A stretch of 9,920 nucleotides of DNA from an uncultured Oscillospiraceae bacterium (GCA_934661735.1 CAKUJN010000075.1:1-9920), one strand, 5' to 3'. Shown: positions 1-6,380, counted from the stretch's first letter. Notes: generated from the sequence alone by a model not told the origin. Program-made: numbers and translations.

Positions 1-209
1 GAATACTGTGCACTATCGGCGCATACGTAGATGCGTGCTGCATTCCACAGCAGCGTGTTTTGCCATCTTCTGGCGCGGCAACGATTCTCGATGCGAGCGT
101 TGTTTCCACGCAGGCGGCGCTGTAGTGTAACTTTGTAGAAAGAGTCTCGTGTGCTGGCCGCAGCGTTCTTCTACGGGGTACTTCTGTGGCACCGCGGTAC
201 AATCCGATT

Positions 210-253
210 CGTATCCAGCGCCTCTTTTTGCCCACTTTTTCTGGCAAGACAGA
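210..253 (-). repeat. Dispersed 44-bp repeat, copy 1
   Basis: Read on the minus strand, this segment matches 6611-6654 (plus strand) at about 36 of 44 positions without gaps. The shared core is GCCAGAAAAAGT, one variable base, then GGCAAAAAGA. Both copies lie in gene-free DNA beside hairpins, so a dispersed intergenic element is more likely than a coding remnant. The identity was counted by eye. Confidence 0.6.
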
Positions 254-258
254 TGGAA

Positions 259-293
259 CCAAATTGCAAACCAGCGAAGCGTTTGCAATTTGG
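259..293. repeat. Perfect 13-bp inverted repeat (hairpin)
   Basis: CCAAATTGCAAAC (259-271) and GTTTGCAATTTGG (281-293) are exact reverse complements around a 9-base loop. No T-tract follows on either strand, so it is not a standard intrinsic terminator. It sits next to the dispersed repeat copy at 210-253. The other copy of that repeat, at 6611-6654, overlaps a different 13-bp perfect hairpin. Confidence 0.7.
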
Positions 294-442
294 AGAGGAC
301 GAACAACGGAACGGACGAGACCTGCCGCCTGCGGCGGGGCGAGGGATGTGGAGTTTGTGAGGACGAGCCGCCGGAGGCACGGCTGCGGCCTCGCCGCAAA
401 GGCGGCAGTTCGGTGCCAGCCGAAAAACCGCCCCTCCGGCGC

Positions 443-472
443 AAAAAAGGAGGCGGACTCCCGTCCGCCCCC
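443..472 (-). terminator. Intrinsic terminator of the decarboxylase operon
   Basis: On the minus strand, GGGGGCGGAC (472-463), a GGGA loop and GTCCGCCTCC (458-449) form a 10-bp stem with one G-U pair. Six Ts follow directly (448-443). It begins 8 bases after the stop codon of the small subunit gene. Confidence 0.88.
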
Positions 473-479
473 CGCTTTC

Positions 480-605
480 CTATTTTGTCAGCTTATTGAG
501 CAGCAGCGTCACCACGACGATCACGCCGATGGAAAGAAAAATTCCCGCCATTCCGGTGCCCATATAATACAGGCTGTCGACAAACGCCTGAAAATTGACT
601 GTCAT
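480..605 (-). CDS. OadG-related small subunit of a sodium-pump decarboxylase (41 aa)
   Basis: This short gene encodes a 41-residue single-pass membrane protein starting MTVNFQAFVDSLYYMGTGMA. One hydrophobic helix spans roughly residues 17-36, and the C-terminus is short and basic (NKLTK). It starts 12 bases beyond the stop of the beta subunit gene, and its Shine-Dalgarno AAGGAGG (619-613) overlaps that stop codon, so the two are almost certainly translated from one message. Small OadG-type gamma subunits are known to anchor and assemble oxaloacetate or methylmalonyl-CoA decarboxylase complexes. This one is far shorter than classical OadG (about 80 aa) and has no visible His-rich tail. The assignment rests on position, topology and resemblance to the OadG-related small-subunit group. 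Confidence 0.8.
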   Translation of the reverse strand: MTVNFQAFVDSLYYMGTGMAGIFLSIGVIVVVTLLLNKLTK

Positions 606-617
606 ACCGCGCCCTCC

Positions 618-1736
618 TTACAGGAAAAAGTTCAGAATCAGGCCGCCTGCAATCACCGACGCGATCTGGCCGGAGACGTTGACGCCCATCGACTGCATCA
701 GCAGGAAATTGTGCGGGTCCTCCGCCAGTCCCATCTTGTGCACGACACGGCCGGACATGGGGAAGGCCGAAATGCCTGCCGCGCCGATCATGGGGTTGAT
801 CTTCTCTTTCAGGAACAGATTCAGCAGCTTTGCAAACAGTACGCCGCCCGCCGTGTCGAAAACGAACGCGAACAGCCCGAGCCCGAGAATCAGCAGCGTC
901 TGCGGCTGCAAAAACTGCGCCGCCTGCATCTGCGAGGCAATCGTCAGCCCCAGCAGGAGCGTAATCACATTTGCCAGCACCTTCTGCGCCGTCTCCGAAA
1001 GCTGATTGAGCACGCCGCACTCACGCAGGAGATTGCCGAACATCAGAAAACCGACCAGCGACACCGACGCCGGCGCGATGATACCGGCAATGACCGTGAT
1101 AAAAATCGGGAACAGGATACGCGTAAGTCTGGAAACGGATGCGGGCTTATACGGCATCCGGATCAGCCGCTCCTGCTTCGTCGTCAGCAGCCGGATGACC
1201 GGCGGCTGGATAATCGGCACCAGCGCCATATAGGAATAGGCCGCCACCATAATCGGCCCGAGATAGCTTGAGCCGAGCTTCTGCGCCACAACGATCGCCG
1301 TCGGTCCGTCGGCCGCGCCGATGACGGCGATAGACGCCGCGTCCCGCAGATCAAAGAACATTGAGGCCGTGCAGAGCGTGAAGAAAATGCCAAACTGCGC
1401 CGCCGCCCCGAACAGCATCAGCTTTGGATTCGTCAGAATCGGCCCGAAGTCGATCATCGCGCCGATGCCGATGAACAGCAGCAGCGGAAACAGTTCGTTC
1501 GCAATCCCCGCCTCATAGAGCGTGGACAGCGGCCCCTCCTGCAATACGCCGTCGACCATCTGTGTCACCGCGCCGGAAAACGGCAGATTCACCAGAATCG
1601 CGCCGAAGCCCATCGGCAGCAGCAGCGACGGCTCCATGTCCTTTTTGATGGCCAGCCAGATCAGCACGCCGCCGATGACCCACATGACCAGCTGCTGCCA
1701 TGTAATCGCCATCAGGTTTTCCAGAATAAATCCCAT
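618..1736 (-). CDS. oadB: Sodium ion-translocating decarboxylase, beta subunit (OadB/MmdB/GcdB family)
   Basis: This 372-residue integral membrane protein is the sodium channel and carboxybiotin-decarboxylating subunit of biotin-dependent decarboxylases. Such enzymes couple loss of CO2 from carboxybiotin to Na+ export. Family marks are IGAADGPTAI (139-148, with the conserved Asp143), an N-P pair at 314-315 leading into GAAGISAFPMSGRVV (318-332, with Ser323 and Arg330), and a late SMGVNVSGQIAS segment (349-360). Many hydrophobic helices fill the length, which is normal for the family. The ATG at 1736 is preceded by GGAGG (1750-1746) with 9-base spacing. The 41-aa small subunit follows at once. 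The substrate (oxaloacetate, methylmalonyl-CoA or glutaconyl-CoA) cannot be told, because no alpha subunit is in the window; the symbol is therefore generic. Confidence 0.93.
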   Translation of the reverse strand: MGFILENLMAITWQQLVMWVIGGVLIWLAIKKDMEPSLLLPMGFGAILVNLPFSGAVTQMVDGVLQEGPLSTLYEAGIANELFPLLLFIGIGAMIDFGPILTNPKLMLFGAAAQFGIFFTLCTASMFFDLRDAASIAVIGAADGPTAIVVAQKLGSSYLGPIMVAAYSYMALVPIIQPPVIRLLTTKQERLIRMPYKPASVSRLTRILFPIFITVIAGIIAPASVSLVGFLMFGNLLRECGVLNQLSETAQKVLANVITLLLGLTIASQMQAAQFLQPQTLLILGLGLFAFVFDTAGGVLFAKLLNLFLKEKINPMIGAAGISAFPMSGRVVHKMGLAEDPHNFLLMQSMGVNVSGQIASVIAGGLILNFFL

Positions 1737-1773
1737 GGTTCAGTTCCTCCGGAATCAGAATCAGATGCATTTC

Positions 1774-1802
1774 ATTCTACCGGAAGCCATGCCGCTTGAA
1801 CA
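1774..1802 (-). promoter_or_regulatory. Possible promoter and palindrome upstream of oadB
   Basis: On the minus strand, TGTTCA (1802-1797) and TAGAAT (1779-1774) are 17 bases apart. The -10 matches 5 of 6 consensus positions, but the -35 only 3 of 6. An 11-bp palindrome, TGAACAGTTCA on the plus strand (1797-1807), covers the -35 and could be an operator. The terminator just upstream makes a separate oadB promoter necessary or likely. Confidence 0.4.
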
Positions 1803-1830
1803 GTTCAGTACCTGTAAAGAAAGTTCCCGC

Positions 1831-1866
1831 AAAAATGTCCGCCGCGGCCCTGCCGCAGCGGACATT
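1831..1866 (-). terminator. Intrinsic terminator of the metal ABC operon
   Basis: AATGTCCGC (1834-1842) and GCGGACATT (1858-1866) pair perfectly. Inside, after one mismatch, GCGGC pairs with GCCGC, giving a long GC-rich stem. Read on minus, the stem runs into TTTTT (1835-1831). It begins 8 bases past the permease stop codon. Confidence 0.85.
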
Positions 1867-1874
1867 CTGTCATT

Positions 1875-2714
1875 TCATGCCCTGCTCCCGCGGAAGCAGA
1901 ACGTAACCGCGAAATAAAGCGCCAGATACAGCGCGATTGCCGCGCCTGCCGAGCAGCCGAGGTAATACGCCGTAATCAGCCCCGTAAGCGAACAGAAAAG
2001 CGCCCCAAGGATGGAAAACAGATGATATTCCCGCAGATTCCGCGCGATATTGCGCGCCGAGGCCGCCGGAAGCACCAGCAGCGAGTTGATCACCATCAGT
2101 CCCACCCAGCTCATTCCCAGCGTCACGACGACCGCCACGCAGACCGTGAACAGCGTCTCATTCCACCGGACGCGGATGCCGCGCGAGGACGCCAGCTGCG
2201 GATGAATCGCCGCCAGCGTCATGGCATTGGACGAAACAACCCACAGCACCGCCACCCCCAGCAGAACCAGCGCCAGAAGCCCAATCTCCAGCGGTGTGAC
2301 CGACAGAATGTCGCCGATGAGGTATTTGTTGAACTTTGTAAAGCTCCCGCCGCCCGTCGTCGCGATAAAAATGCCCAGCGCCACCGCCGTCGAGGAAAAC
2401 ACGCCGATGATCGTATCGGCAGCCTGATTCGTCCGGCTGCGGACAAACGAAAACAACAGCGCAAACACCACCGCCAGACCAACCGCCCACGCAATGGGCA
2501 GCGCCGCGCCGCACAGCACGCCGACGGCAATGCCGGTAAAGCCGGAATGCCCCAGCGCGTCGGAGAAAAAGCTCATCCTGCCTGTGACGATCATCGTGGA
2601 CATGAGGCCAAACAGCGGCGCCATGATCAAAACGGCCAGAAGCGCGTTTTTCATGAAGTTCATTGACAGAAATTCCAGCCGCAGCGCATCGCAGACTGCA
2701 TACCAGATACTCAT
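1875..2714 (-). CDS. znuB: Metal (probably zinc) ABC transporter permease, ABC-3 family
   Basis: This 279-residue inner-membrane permease forms the translocation path of a divalent-metal importer. It has about eight hydrophobic segments. Family motifs are SFFSDALGHSGFTGIAVG (48-65), DTIIGVFSSTAVALG (100-114) and a late LLVLPAASARNIARN (212-226). Length is typical for ZnuB/AdcB/MntB/TroC-type permeases. The start overlaps the ATPase stop as ATGA (2714-2711), and the ribosome site GGGGAGG lies inside the Gly-rich end of the ATPase gene, so translation of the two is probably coupled. A terminator follows the stop. Zinc is inferred from the His-rich loop of the partner binding protein; manganese or iron is not excluded by this gene alone. 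Confidence 0.92.
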   Translation of the reverse strand: MSIWYAVCDALRLEFLSMNFMKNALLAVLIMAPLFGLMSTMIVTGRMSFFSDALGHSGFTGIAVGVLCGAALPIAWAVGLAVVFALLFSFVRSRTNQAADTIIGVFSSTAVALGIFIATTGGGSFTKFNKYLIGDILSVTPLEIGLLALVLLGVAVLWVVSSNAMTLAAIHPQLASSRGIRVRWNETLFTVCVAVVVTLGMSWVGLMVINSLLVLPAASARNIARNLREYHLFSILGALFCSLTGLITAYYLGCSAGAAIALYLALYFAVTFCFRGSRA

Positions 2715-3469
2715 TGCGCGCCGCCTCCCCCCATGTGAAACGCCTGTGCAAACTCGTCCGAGCTCAGCACGTCCAGCGGCGTCCCCTGCCGCAGGATTCT
2801 CCCGCGCAGCAGCACCACGCGGTCGGCGTATTTTTCCAGCATTGAAAAATCATGCGTCGTCATCAGCACCGACAGGTCAAATTTCCGGCGGATTTCGTCC
2901 AGCATGTCCATCAGAAGCTCCATGCCCTCGATATCCACGCCCGAAAGCGGCTCGTCCAGAATCAGCAGATTCGGCATCGGCTCCAGCGCCAGCGCCAGCA
3001 GCACGCGCTGAAGCTCGCCGCCCGAAAGCGTTCCGATACGCTTGTCGATCAGCGCCTCGCCGTGTACGTTCGCAAGACACGCCAGCACCTTTTCCCGCAT
3101 GACCCGTTTCGGCCGCAGAAACGCCGGCCGCCTGCCAATGCAGCACGAAAACAGGTCCATCACGCTCACCGGATCGCCGCGGTCAAACGCCGGACTCTGC
3201 GGCACATAGCCGATGCGCAGGCGCTGCTCGCCGCCGGCAGTGTGGAACGTGATGCTGCCGGTATGCTCCTGCTGGCCCAGAATTGCACGGATCAACGTGG
3301 ACTTCCCCGCGCCGTTCGGCCCGATCAGCGCAACAATCTGCCCGCAGTGGATATGCAGGTTGACGTTCTCCAGGACCGGCTCTCCGCCGAAGCGGACGCC
3401 GAGGTTTTCAATTTTCAGACAGCATACGCGCTCGCAGCTGCCGCCGTGGTCGTGTACAAATGGTATCAT
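2711..3469 (-). CDS. znuC: Metal (probably zinc) ABC transporter ATP-binding protein
   Basis: This 252-residue cytoplasmic ATPase powers the importer. It shows Walker A GPNGAGKST (50-58), the Q-loop Gln91 in YVPQSP, signature LSGGELQR (148-155), Walker B LLILDEP (168-174) and switch His206 in TTHDFSM. All catalytic motifs are intact. The ABC fold begins near residue 18 (LKIENLGVRF). Before it lies a Cys/His-containing extension (His6, His8, Cys12, Cys16, Cys17) that may bind metal. The start overlaps the binding-protein stop as ATGA (3469-3466), with AAAGGAG 7 bases upstream, supporting the long form. Operon order is binding protein, ATPase, permease. The ATPase sequence itself does not fix the metal. 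Confidence 0.93.
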   Translation of the reverse strand: MIPFVHDHGGSCERVCCLKIENLGVRFGGEPVLENVNLHIHCGQIVALIGPNGAGKSTLIRAILGQQEHTGSITFHTAGGEQRLRIGYVPQSPAFDRGDPVSVMDLFSCCIGRRPAFLRPKRVMREKVLACLANVHGEALIDKRIGTLSGGELQRVLLALALEPMPNLLILDEPLSGVDIEGMELLMDMLDEIRRKFDLSVLMTTHDFSMLEKYADRVVLLRGRILRQGTPLDVLSSDEFAQAFHMGGGGAQ

Positions 3470-4365
3470 CCCAGCGCTCCTTTGATGGCTTGCATATTCT
3501 GCCGCATGGCGGAAAAATAATCGCGCTCACTCATGCCCATGTCCAGCGTGCCGACTGTCACGCCCGTCTCCGCCGCAACGATGGACGCGGCTGCGTCATC
3601 GCCGCTCTGCTCGACAAAGACGGCGGGCAGGCCCTCCCGCTCAATCAGACGCACGATTTCCTCCAGCTCTCCTGCCGGCGCCTCGCTCCCTGCCTCCACC
3701 TCCATCGCCGCCGCGATGCTCAGGCCGAATGCCTCGGCAAAGTAGGAAAAGCCGTCGTGGAACGTGACCAGTTCCCGGCAGGAAAGCTCCGACAGCCCCT
3801 GCCGAAGCTCGTCCGTCAGCGCGCCGAGCCTTTCACAGTATTCTCCTGCGTTTTTCTCAAACGCCGCCTTATACTCCGGATATTGCGCGGAAAGCCCCGC
3901 GCAGATATTCTGCACCATCTGCGCCGCGCGCGCCGGATCCAGCCAGATGTGCGGGTCCGCCCCGTCGTGCTCATGGTCGTGGCCGTGATGCCCGTGCCCG
4001 TCCTCGTGCTCCTCCGCGCAGATCGCCGCAATCCCCTCTGACGCGTCGATGACGCGCCCGTCCTCCGGCAGCACGTCCGCCATAAAATCCTCCAGCCCCA
4101 TGCCGGAGATCACAACCAGGCTGCTGCGTTCCAGCTTTTTCATCTGCTCAACCGACAGCGAATAGTCGTGCAGGCACGATACCGGCTCGGTGACAAGCCG
4201 CTCAACCGTCAGGCCCGTCCCCTCCGCCACCGCACAGGTAAACTGCCAGACGGGATACGTTGTGGCGGCGACGCGCATCGCGTCCGGCTCCGCCGCCGGA
4301 GCCGCGCAGGCGCACAGAAGCCCCAGCACCAGCGCCAGGACCGCCGCAATCCATTTTCTTCGCAT
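3466..4365 (-). CDS. znuA: Metal ABC transporter substrate-binding lipoprotein (ZnuA/AdcA-like)
   Basis: This 299-residue exported binding protein captures the metal and delivers it to the permease. The N-terminus has a basic start, a hydrophobic core and a lipobox-like LCAC, so Cys20 is the probable lipidated residue. Candidate metal ligands typical of cluster A-I proteins are His66 (SCLHDYS), His139 (DPHIWLDP) and His203 (TFHDGFSYFA), with a late acidic residue, perhaps Asp275. A His/Asp/Glu-rich loop at 120-134 (HEDGHGHHGHDHEHD) precedes DPHIWLDP. Such loops are characteristic of zinc-binding members and are the main reason for preferring zinc over manganese. The ATG at 4365 has a GGAGAG site 6 bases upstream. 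It is the first gene of the three-gene operon and has its own promoter and a structured leader. Confidence 0.93.
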   Translation of the reverse strand: MRRKWIAAVLALVLGLLCACAAPAAEPDAMRVAATTYPVWQFTCAVAEGTGLTVERLVTEPVSCLHDYSLSVEQMKKLERSSLVVISGMGLEDFMADVLPEDGRVIDASEGIAAICAEEHEDGHGHHGHDHEHDGADPHIWLDPARAAQMVQNICAGLSAQYPEYKAAFEKNAGEYCERLGALTDELRQGLSELSCRELVTFHDGFSYFAEAFGLSIAAAMEVEAGSEAPAGELEEIVRLIEREGLPAVFVEQSGDDAAASIVAAETGVTVGTLDMGMSERDYFSAMRQNMQAIKGALG

Positions 4366-4385
4366 AGCTTTCTCTCCGTCGTACA

Positions 4386-4432
4386 GGGCGGCTCCGGCCG
4401 CGGCCGGAGCTTCGCCCGTAAAATCGCGTTTT
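4386..4432 (-). promoter_or_regulatory. Structured 5' leader of the metal ABC operon
   Basis: The transcribed leader contains a perfect 20-base palindrome, GCTCCGGCCGCGGCCGGAGC (4391-4410), enclosed by GGGCG/CGCCC (4386-4390, 4413-4417). Next to it is a smaller hairpin with arms TAAAA/TTTTA (4418-4432). Both lie between the promoter and the ribosome site. No T-tract follows the big hairpin, so it is not a plain terminator. It may stabilise the message or regulate it, but no known riboswitch consensus is recognised. Confidence 0.55.
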
Positions 4433-4458
4433 ATCCGCCCGATGCGGCGGATTCTGCA

Positions 4459-4486
4459 ATTATTGTTATTATACCAAAGTTGTCAA
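4459..4486 (-). promoter_or_regulatory. Sigma-A promoter of the metal ABC operon
   Basis: Read on minus, TTGACA (4486-4481) is followed after 16 bases by AATAAT (4464-4459), a 5 of 6 match. An alternative is the extended -10 TGGTATAAT (4476-4468), which has no good -35. The AT-rich -10 region with partial dyad symmetry is where a Fur/Zur-type repressor could bind, but I cannot match a defined Zur box. Confidence 0.7.
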
Positions 4487-4499
4487 TACTTTTTTGTAC

Positions 4500-5240
4500 C
4501 TACAGCGCCGTCACATACCGCCGCGCGGCGTAGCCATAGAGGCCGTCGGCCTCGACGCTGTACCAGTCGTTGAACTCGCCGAGAATCCGGACGGCGCTGC
4601 CGTTCGGAAGCTGCGCCAGCACCGGCGCATCCACCGCCGGCGCACCGCGCAGATTCAGATTTCCGCTGTCCAGCGTTACAACCGCCTGCCGCGGCGTCTG
4701 CGGCTGCAAGAACGGCAGGCCGAAGTATTCCGTCACGCCCTCGGAAAGCGCGGCGGCGATGGCCTCCAGATTTCCGGTCAGCCAGTCTGCGTCCTCCGTA
4801 TTGTCGTGATAGCCCAGCTCCGCCAGAACAGAGGGCGCCTTCGTCCGGCGAACCTCGCCGATGATTGTGCTGCTCAGCGCGCGCACCCGCTCCGGCAGCG
4901 GATAGACGGTTTTCAGATTGTCAACCAGAATATTCGCCATCCGCAGCCCGTCCTCGCTGGTCGGGTAATAATAGACGTCCACGCCCCGCTGACGCCCCGC
5001 CAGCGCCTCGGGCGACGCATTGGAATGTAGGGACAGGTGGAAGTCATAGCTGCCCGCGTTCGACTGACGGATGGCTCCCGCCGCGCCCGCGTTCGGGTCG
5101 TTGCGCGTGACGTTGATGCCGCTTGCATGCAGATACGGCTCCATCGCGTCAGCCAGCAGATTCATCCAGTATTCCTCGTTCCCGCTGGTGATGTACGGAT
5201 TGAACTCCTGTGTGGAGGGACTCAGAAACAAAAATGGCAT
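4500..5240 (-). CDS. N-acetylmuramoyl-L-alanine amidase (amidase_3-like) with C-terminal SH3 domain
   Basis: Predicted to cleave the amide bond between muramic acid and L-alanine in peptidoglycan. The 246-residue product opens with FLFLSPSTQEFNPY. It carries the amidase_3 hallmarks SLHSNA (zinc ligand His72) and AELGYHDN (catalytic Glu141, plus His145). A bacterial SH3-like domain covers about 185-246 (NLNLRGAP, then GLYGYAARRYV). The usual first-strand HGG motif with the first zinc ligand is replaced by SPSTQE; I recall this from a related Clostridia subgroup. No signal peptide is visible, so export or a lysis-linked role is unclear. The ATG at 5240 is preferred because AGGCGG sits 7 bases upstream. 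An ATG at 5246 would add two residues but leaves almost no spacing. A possible -10 (TAGAAT, 5272-5267) lies close upstream without a clear -35. Confidence 0.85.
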   Translation of the reverse strand: MPFLFLSPSTQEFNPYITSGNEEYWMNLLADAMEPYLHASGINVTRNDPNAGAAGAIRQSNAGSYDFHLSLHSNASPEALAGRQRGVDVYYYPTSEDGLRMANILVDNLKTVYPLPERVRALSSTIIGEVRRTKAPSVLAELGYHDNTEDADWLTGNLEAIAAALSEGVTEYFGLPFLQPQTPRQAVVTLDSGNLNLRGAPAVDAPVLAQLPNGSAVRILGEFNDWYSVEADGLYGYAARRYVTAL

Positions 5241-5308
5241 ACGCATACCGCCTTTCGGATTTTTCCATTCTATGCAGAGACTTCCCGCCTGTGCCGCGGC
5301 AAAAAGGA

Positions 5309-5337
5309 TTTACACAGCGTCCGCGGTATGCTAGAAT
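5309..5337 (+). promoter_or_regulatory. Sigma-A promoter of the exonuclease gene
   Basis: TTTACA (5309-5314) and TAGAAT (5332-5337) are separated by 17 bases, each a 5 of 6 consensus match. The exonuclease start codon lies 40 bases downstream, with AAAGGAG 8 bases before it. Confidence 0.8.
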
Positions 5338-5377
5338 ATAAAATTGTGTAGCGAAGTCATCTAAAGGAGCAGAAAGC

Positions 5378-6343
5378 ATGCAGTATATCATTCTGGATAT
5401 GGAATGGAACCAGCCGTGGCCAGGCTCGTACTCGGCGCAGAAGCGCCTGCCGTCCGCCATCCGCGGCGAGATCATCCAGATCGGGGCCGTGCGCCTGCTG
5501 GAGGACCAGCGCGTCGCGGACGAGTTCCAGATCCTCATCCGGCCGAAATATTATAAAAAGCTCAACCACAAGGTCAGCAGCCTGACCGGCCTGAAGGACG
5601 CCGCGCTCAAGGCGGATGGCGTCAGCTTTCCGGAGGCCGTCGCGCGCTTTCGCGCATGGTGCGGCGAGGACTGCACCTTCCTTGCCTGGGGCTTTGACGA
5701 TTTTACGATTCTGAAGGAAAATCTCACCCTGTACGGGTTGGATTCCGACTGGATTTCCCGCTGGTACAACGCGCAGATGATCTTCAACGCCCAGACCGAC
5801 GGCTCCACCTCGCAGAAAGCGCTGAAAACCGCGCTTGAGCTGATGAGTATCGAGCCAAGCCGTCCGGCGCATGACGCGCTGGGCGATGCGTACCACACGG
5901 CGCTGATCTGCAGCCGTCTGCGCCTGCCGGAGGGCATTGCCGCATATGAGCAGGCTGTGCGCAACCATGAAAATGGCTTCCACGGCGCGGAGCTGAACGG
6001 CTGTGTCAAGCGGCAGGTCTACCACGGCTACCGCGACAAGACCGAGGCTGTCGCCGCCATGAGCGCGCGGGAGAATCTCTGTCCCGTCTGCGGCGGCGCA
6101 ATGCAGTGCGGCCGCTGGATCGCCCAGCCCGGCCAGCGCCTGATGGCCATGTCCGCCTGTCCCGAGCACGGGAGCTTTCTGATCCGCATCCGTCTGGCGC
6201 ATGATCCCGACGGCATGCTGCGCGTCAACCGTCTGGTCTACGCACCGGATTCTGACGCCGCGCAGACCTATGCCGCGCAGGCGCAGAAGCCGCGCCGCCG
6301 TCGCCGCCGCCGTGTCAGCGCAAAGCCCAAATCAACGGAATAA
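5378..6343 (+). CDS. DEDDh-family 3'-5' exonuclease with C-terminal zinc-ribbon-like module
   Basis: This 321-residue protein is predicted to remove nucleotides from 3' ends using two metal ions. Exonuclease motifs are complete: LDMEWN (Asp7, Glu9), WGFDDF (Asp107 or Asp108), and HDALGDAYHTA (His165 and Asp170, the H-x4-D of the DEDDh class). The fold spans about 1-185 and resembles RNase T/KapD/ERI-1-type domains. Beyond it, residues 235-264 hold CPVCGG, Cys243 and CPEH, a likely zinc-binding knuckle, then a tail with a run of Arg residues (306-312) that would favour nucleic-acid binding. ATG 5378 is supported by AAAGGAG at 8-base spacing and by the promoter. It is monocistronic, with a terminator directly after. 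Whether RNA or DNA is the target cannot be read from the sequence. Confidence 0.88.
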   Translation: MQYIILDMEWNQPWPGSYSAQKRLPSAIRGEIIQIGAVRLLEDQRVADEFQILIRPKYYKKLNHKVSSLTGLKDAALKADGVSFPEAVARFRAWCGEDCTFLAWGFDDFTILKENLTLYGLDSDWISRWYNAQMIFNAQTDGSTSQKALKTALELMSIEPSRPAHDALGDAYHTALICSRLRLPEGIAAYEQAVRNHENGFHGAELNGCVKRQVYHGYRDKTEAVAAMSARENLCPVCGGAMQCGRWIAQPGQRLMAMSACPEHGSFLIRIRLAHDPDGMLRVNRLVYAPDSDAAQTYAAQAQKPRRRRRRRVSAKPKSTE

Positions 6344-6349
6344 TCCCCC

Positions 6350-6380
6350 GCCCCGCGCCCGCGCGCGGGGCTTTTCTCTT
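6350..6380 (+). terminator. Intrinsic terminator of the exonuclease gene
   Basis: GCCCCGCGC (6350-6358) and GCGCGGGGC (6363-6371) form a perfect 9-bp stem with a 4-base loop, followed by TTTTCTCTT. It lies 6 bases after the stop codon. Confidence 0.9.

Larger units (their letters stand above)
1..442. other. Gene-free, repeat-like intergenic stretch
   Basis: No reading frame here has a believable start with a ribosome site or a recognisable protein. The frames that stay open do so because the DNA is GC-rich and repetitive. The segment contains several self-complementary motifs, for example CAACG/CGTTG around an inner CTCG/CGAG near 88-111, a perfect 13-bp hairpin at 259-293, and GCCGC/GGCGGC-type palindromes at 366-405. 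It also holds one copy (210-253) of a repeat that recurs at 6611-6654. It lies downstream of the decarboxylase operon and looks like a dispersed intergenic repeat cluster. A function is not visible. Confidence 0.6.

Noticed and set aside
13..444. Minus-strand frame of 143 codons left of the decarboxylase terminator
   Set aside because: It begins inside the terminator/T-tract area, has no ribosome site, and its Arg/Ser/Pro-rich product comes from repeat-like DNA.
186..1271. Long plus-strand open frame of 361 codons
   Set aside because: It runs antisense through the oadB gene and the repeat region. Its product is rich in Arg, His and Gln with no domain, as expected from the reverse of a GC-rich membrane-protein gene.
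2022..2666. Plus-strand frame of 214 codons opposite the permease
   Set aside because: It is a shadow of the permease gene, with an Arg/His/Gln-rich product and no initiation signals.
4366..4460. Metal-sensing riboswitch in the ABC operon leader
   Set aside because: The leader folds strongly, but it shows no match I recognise to NiCo, yybP-ykoY, M-box or other known metal riboswitch cores.
5357..6202. Minus-strand frame of 281 codons opposite the exonuclease
   Set aside because: It is antisense to a gene with complete catalytic motifs, a promoter and a terminator; no domain or ribosome site supports it.
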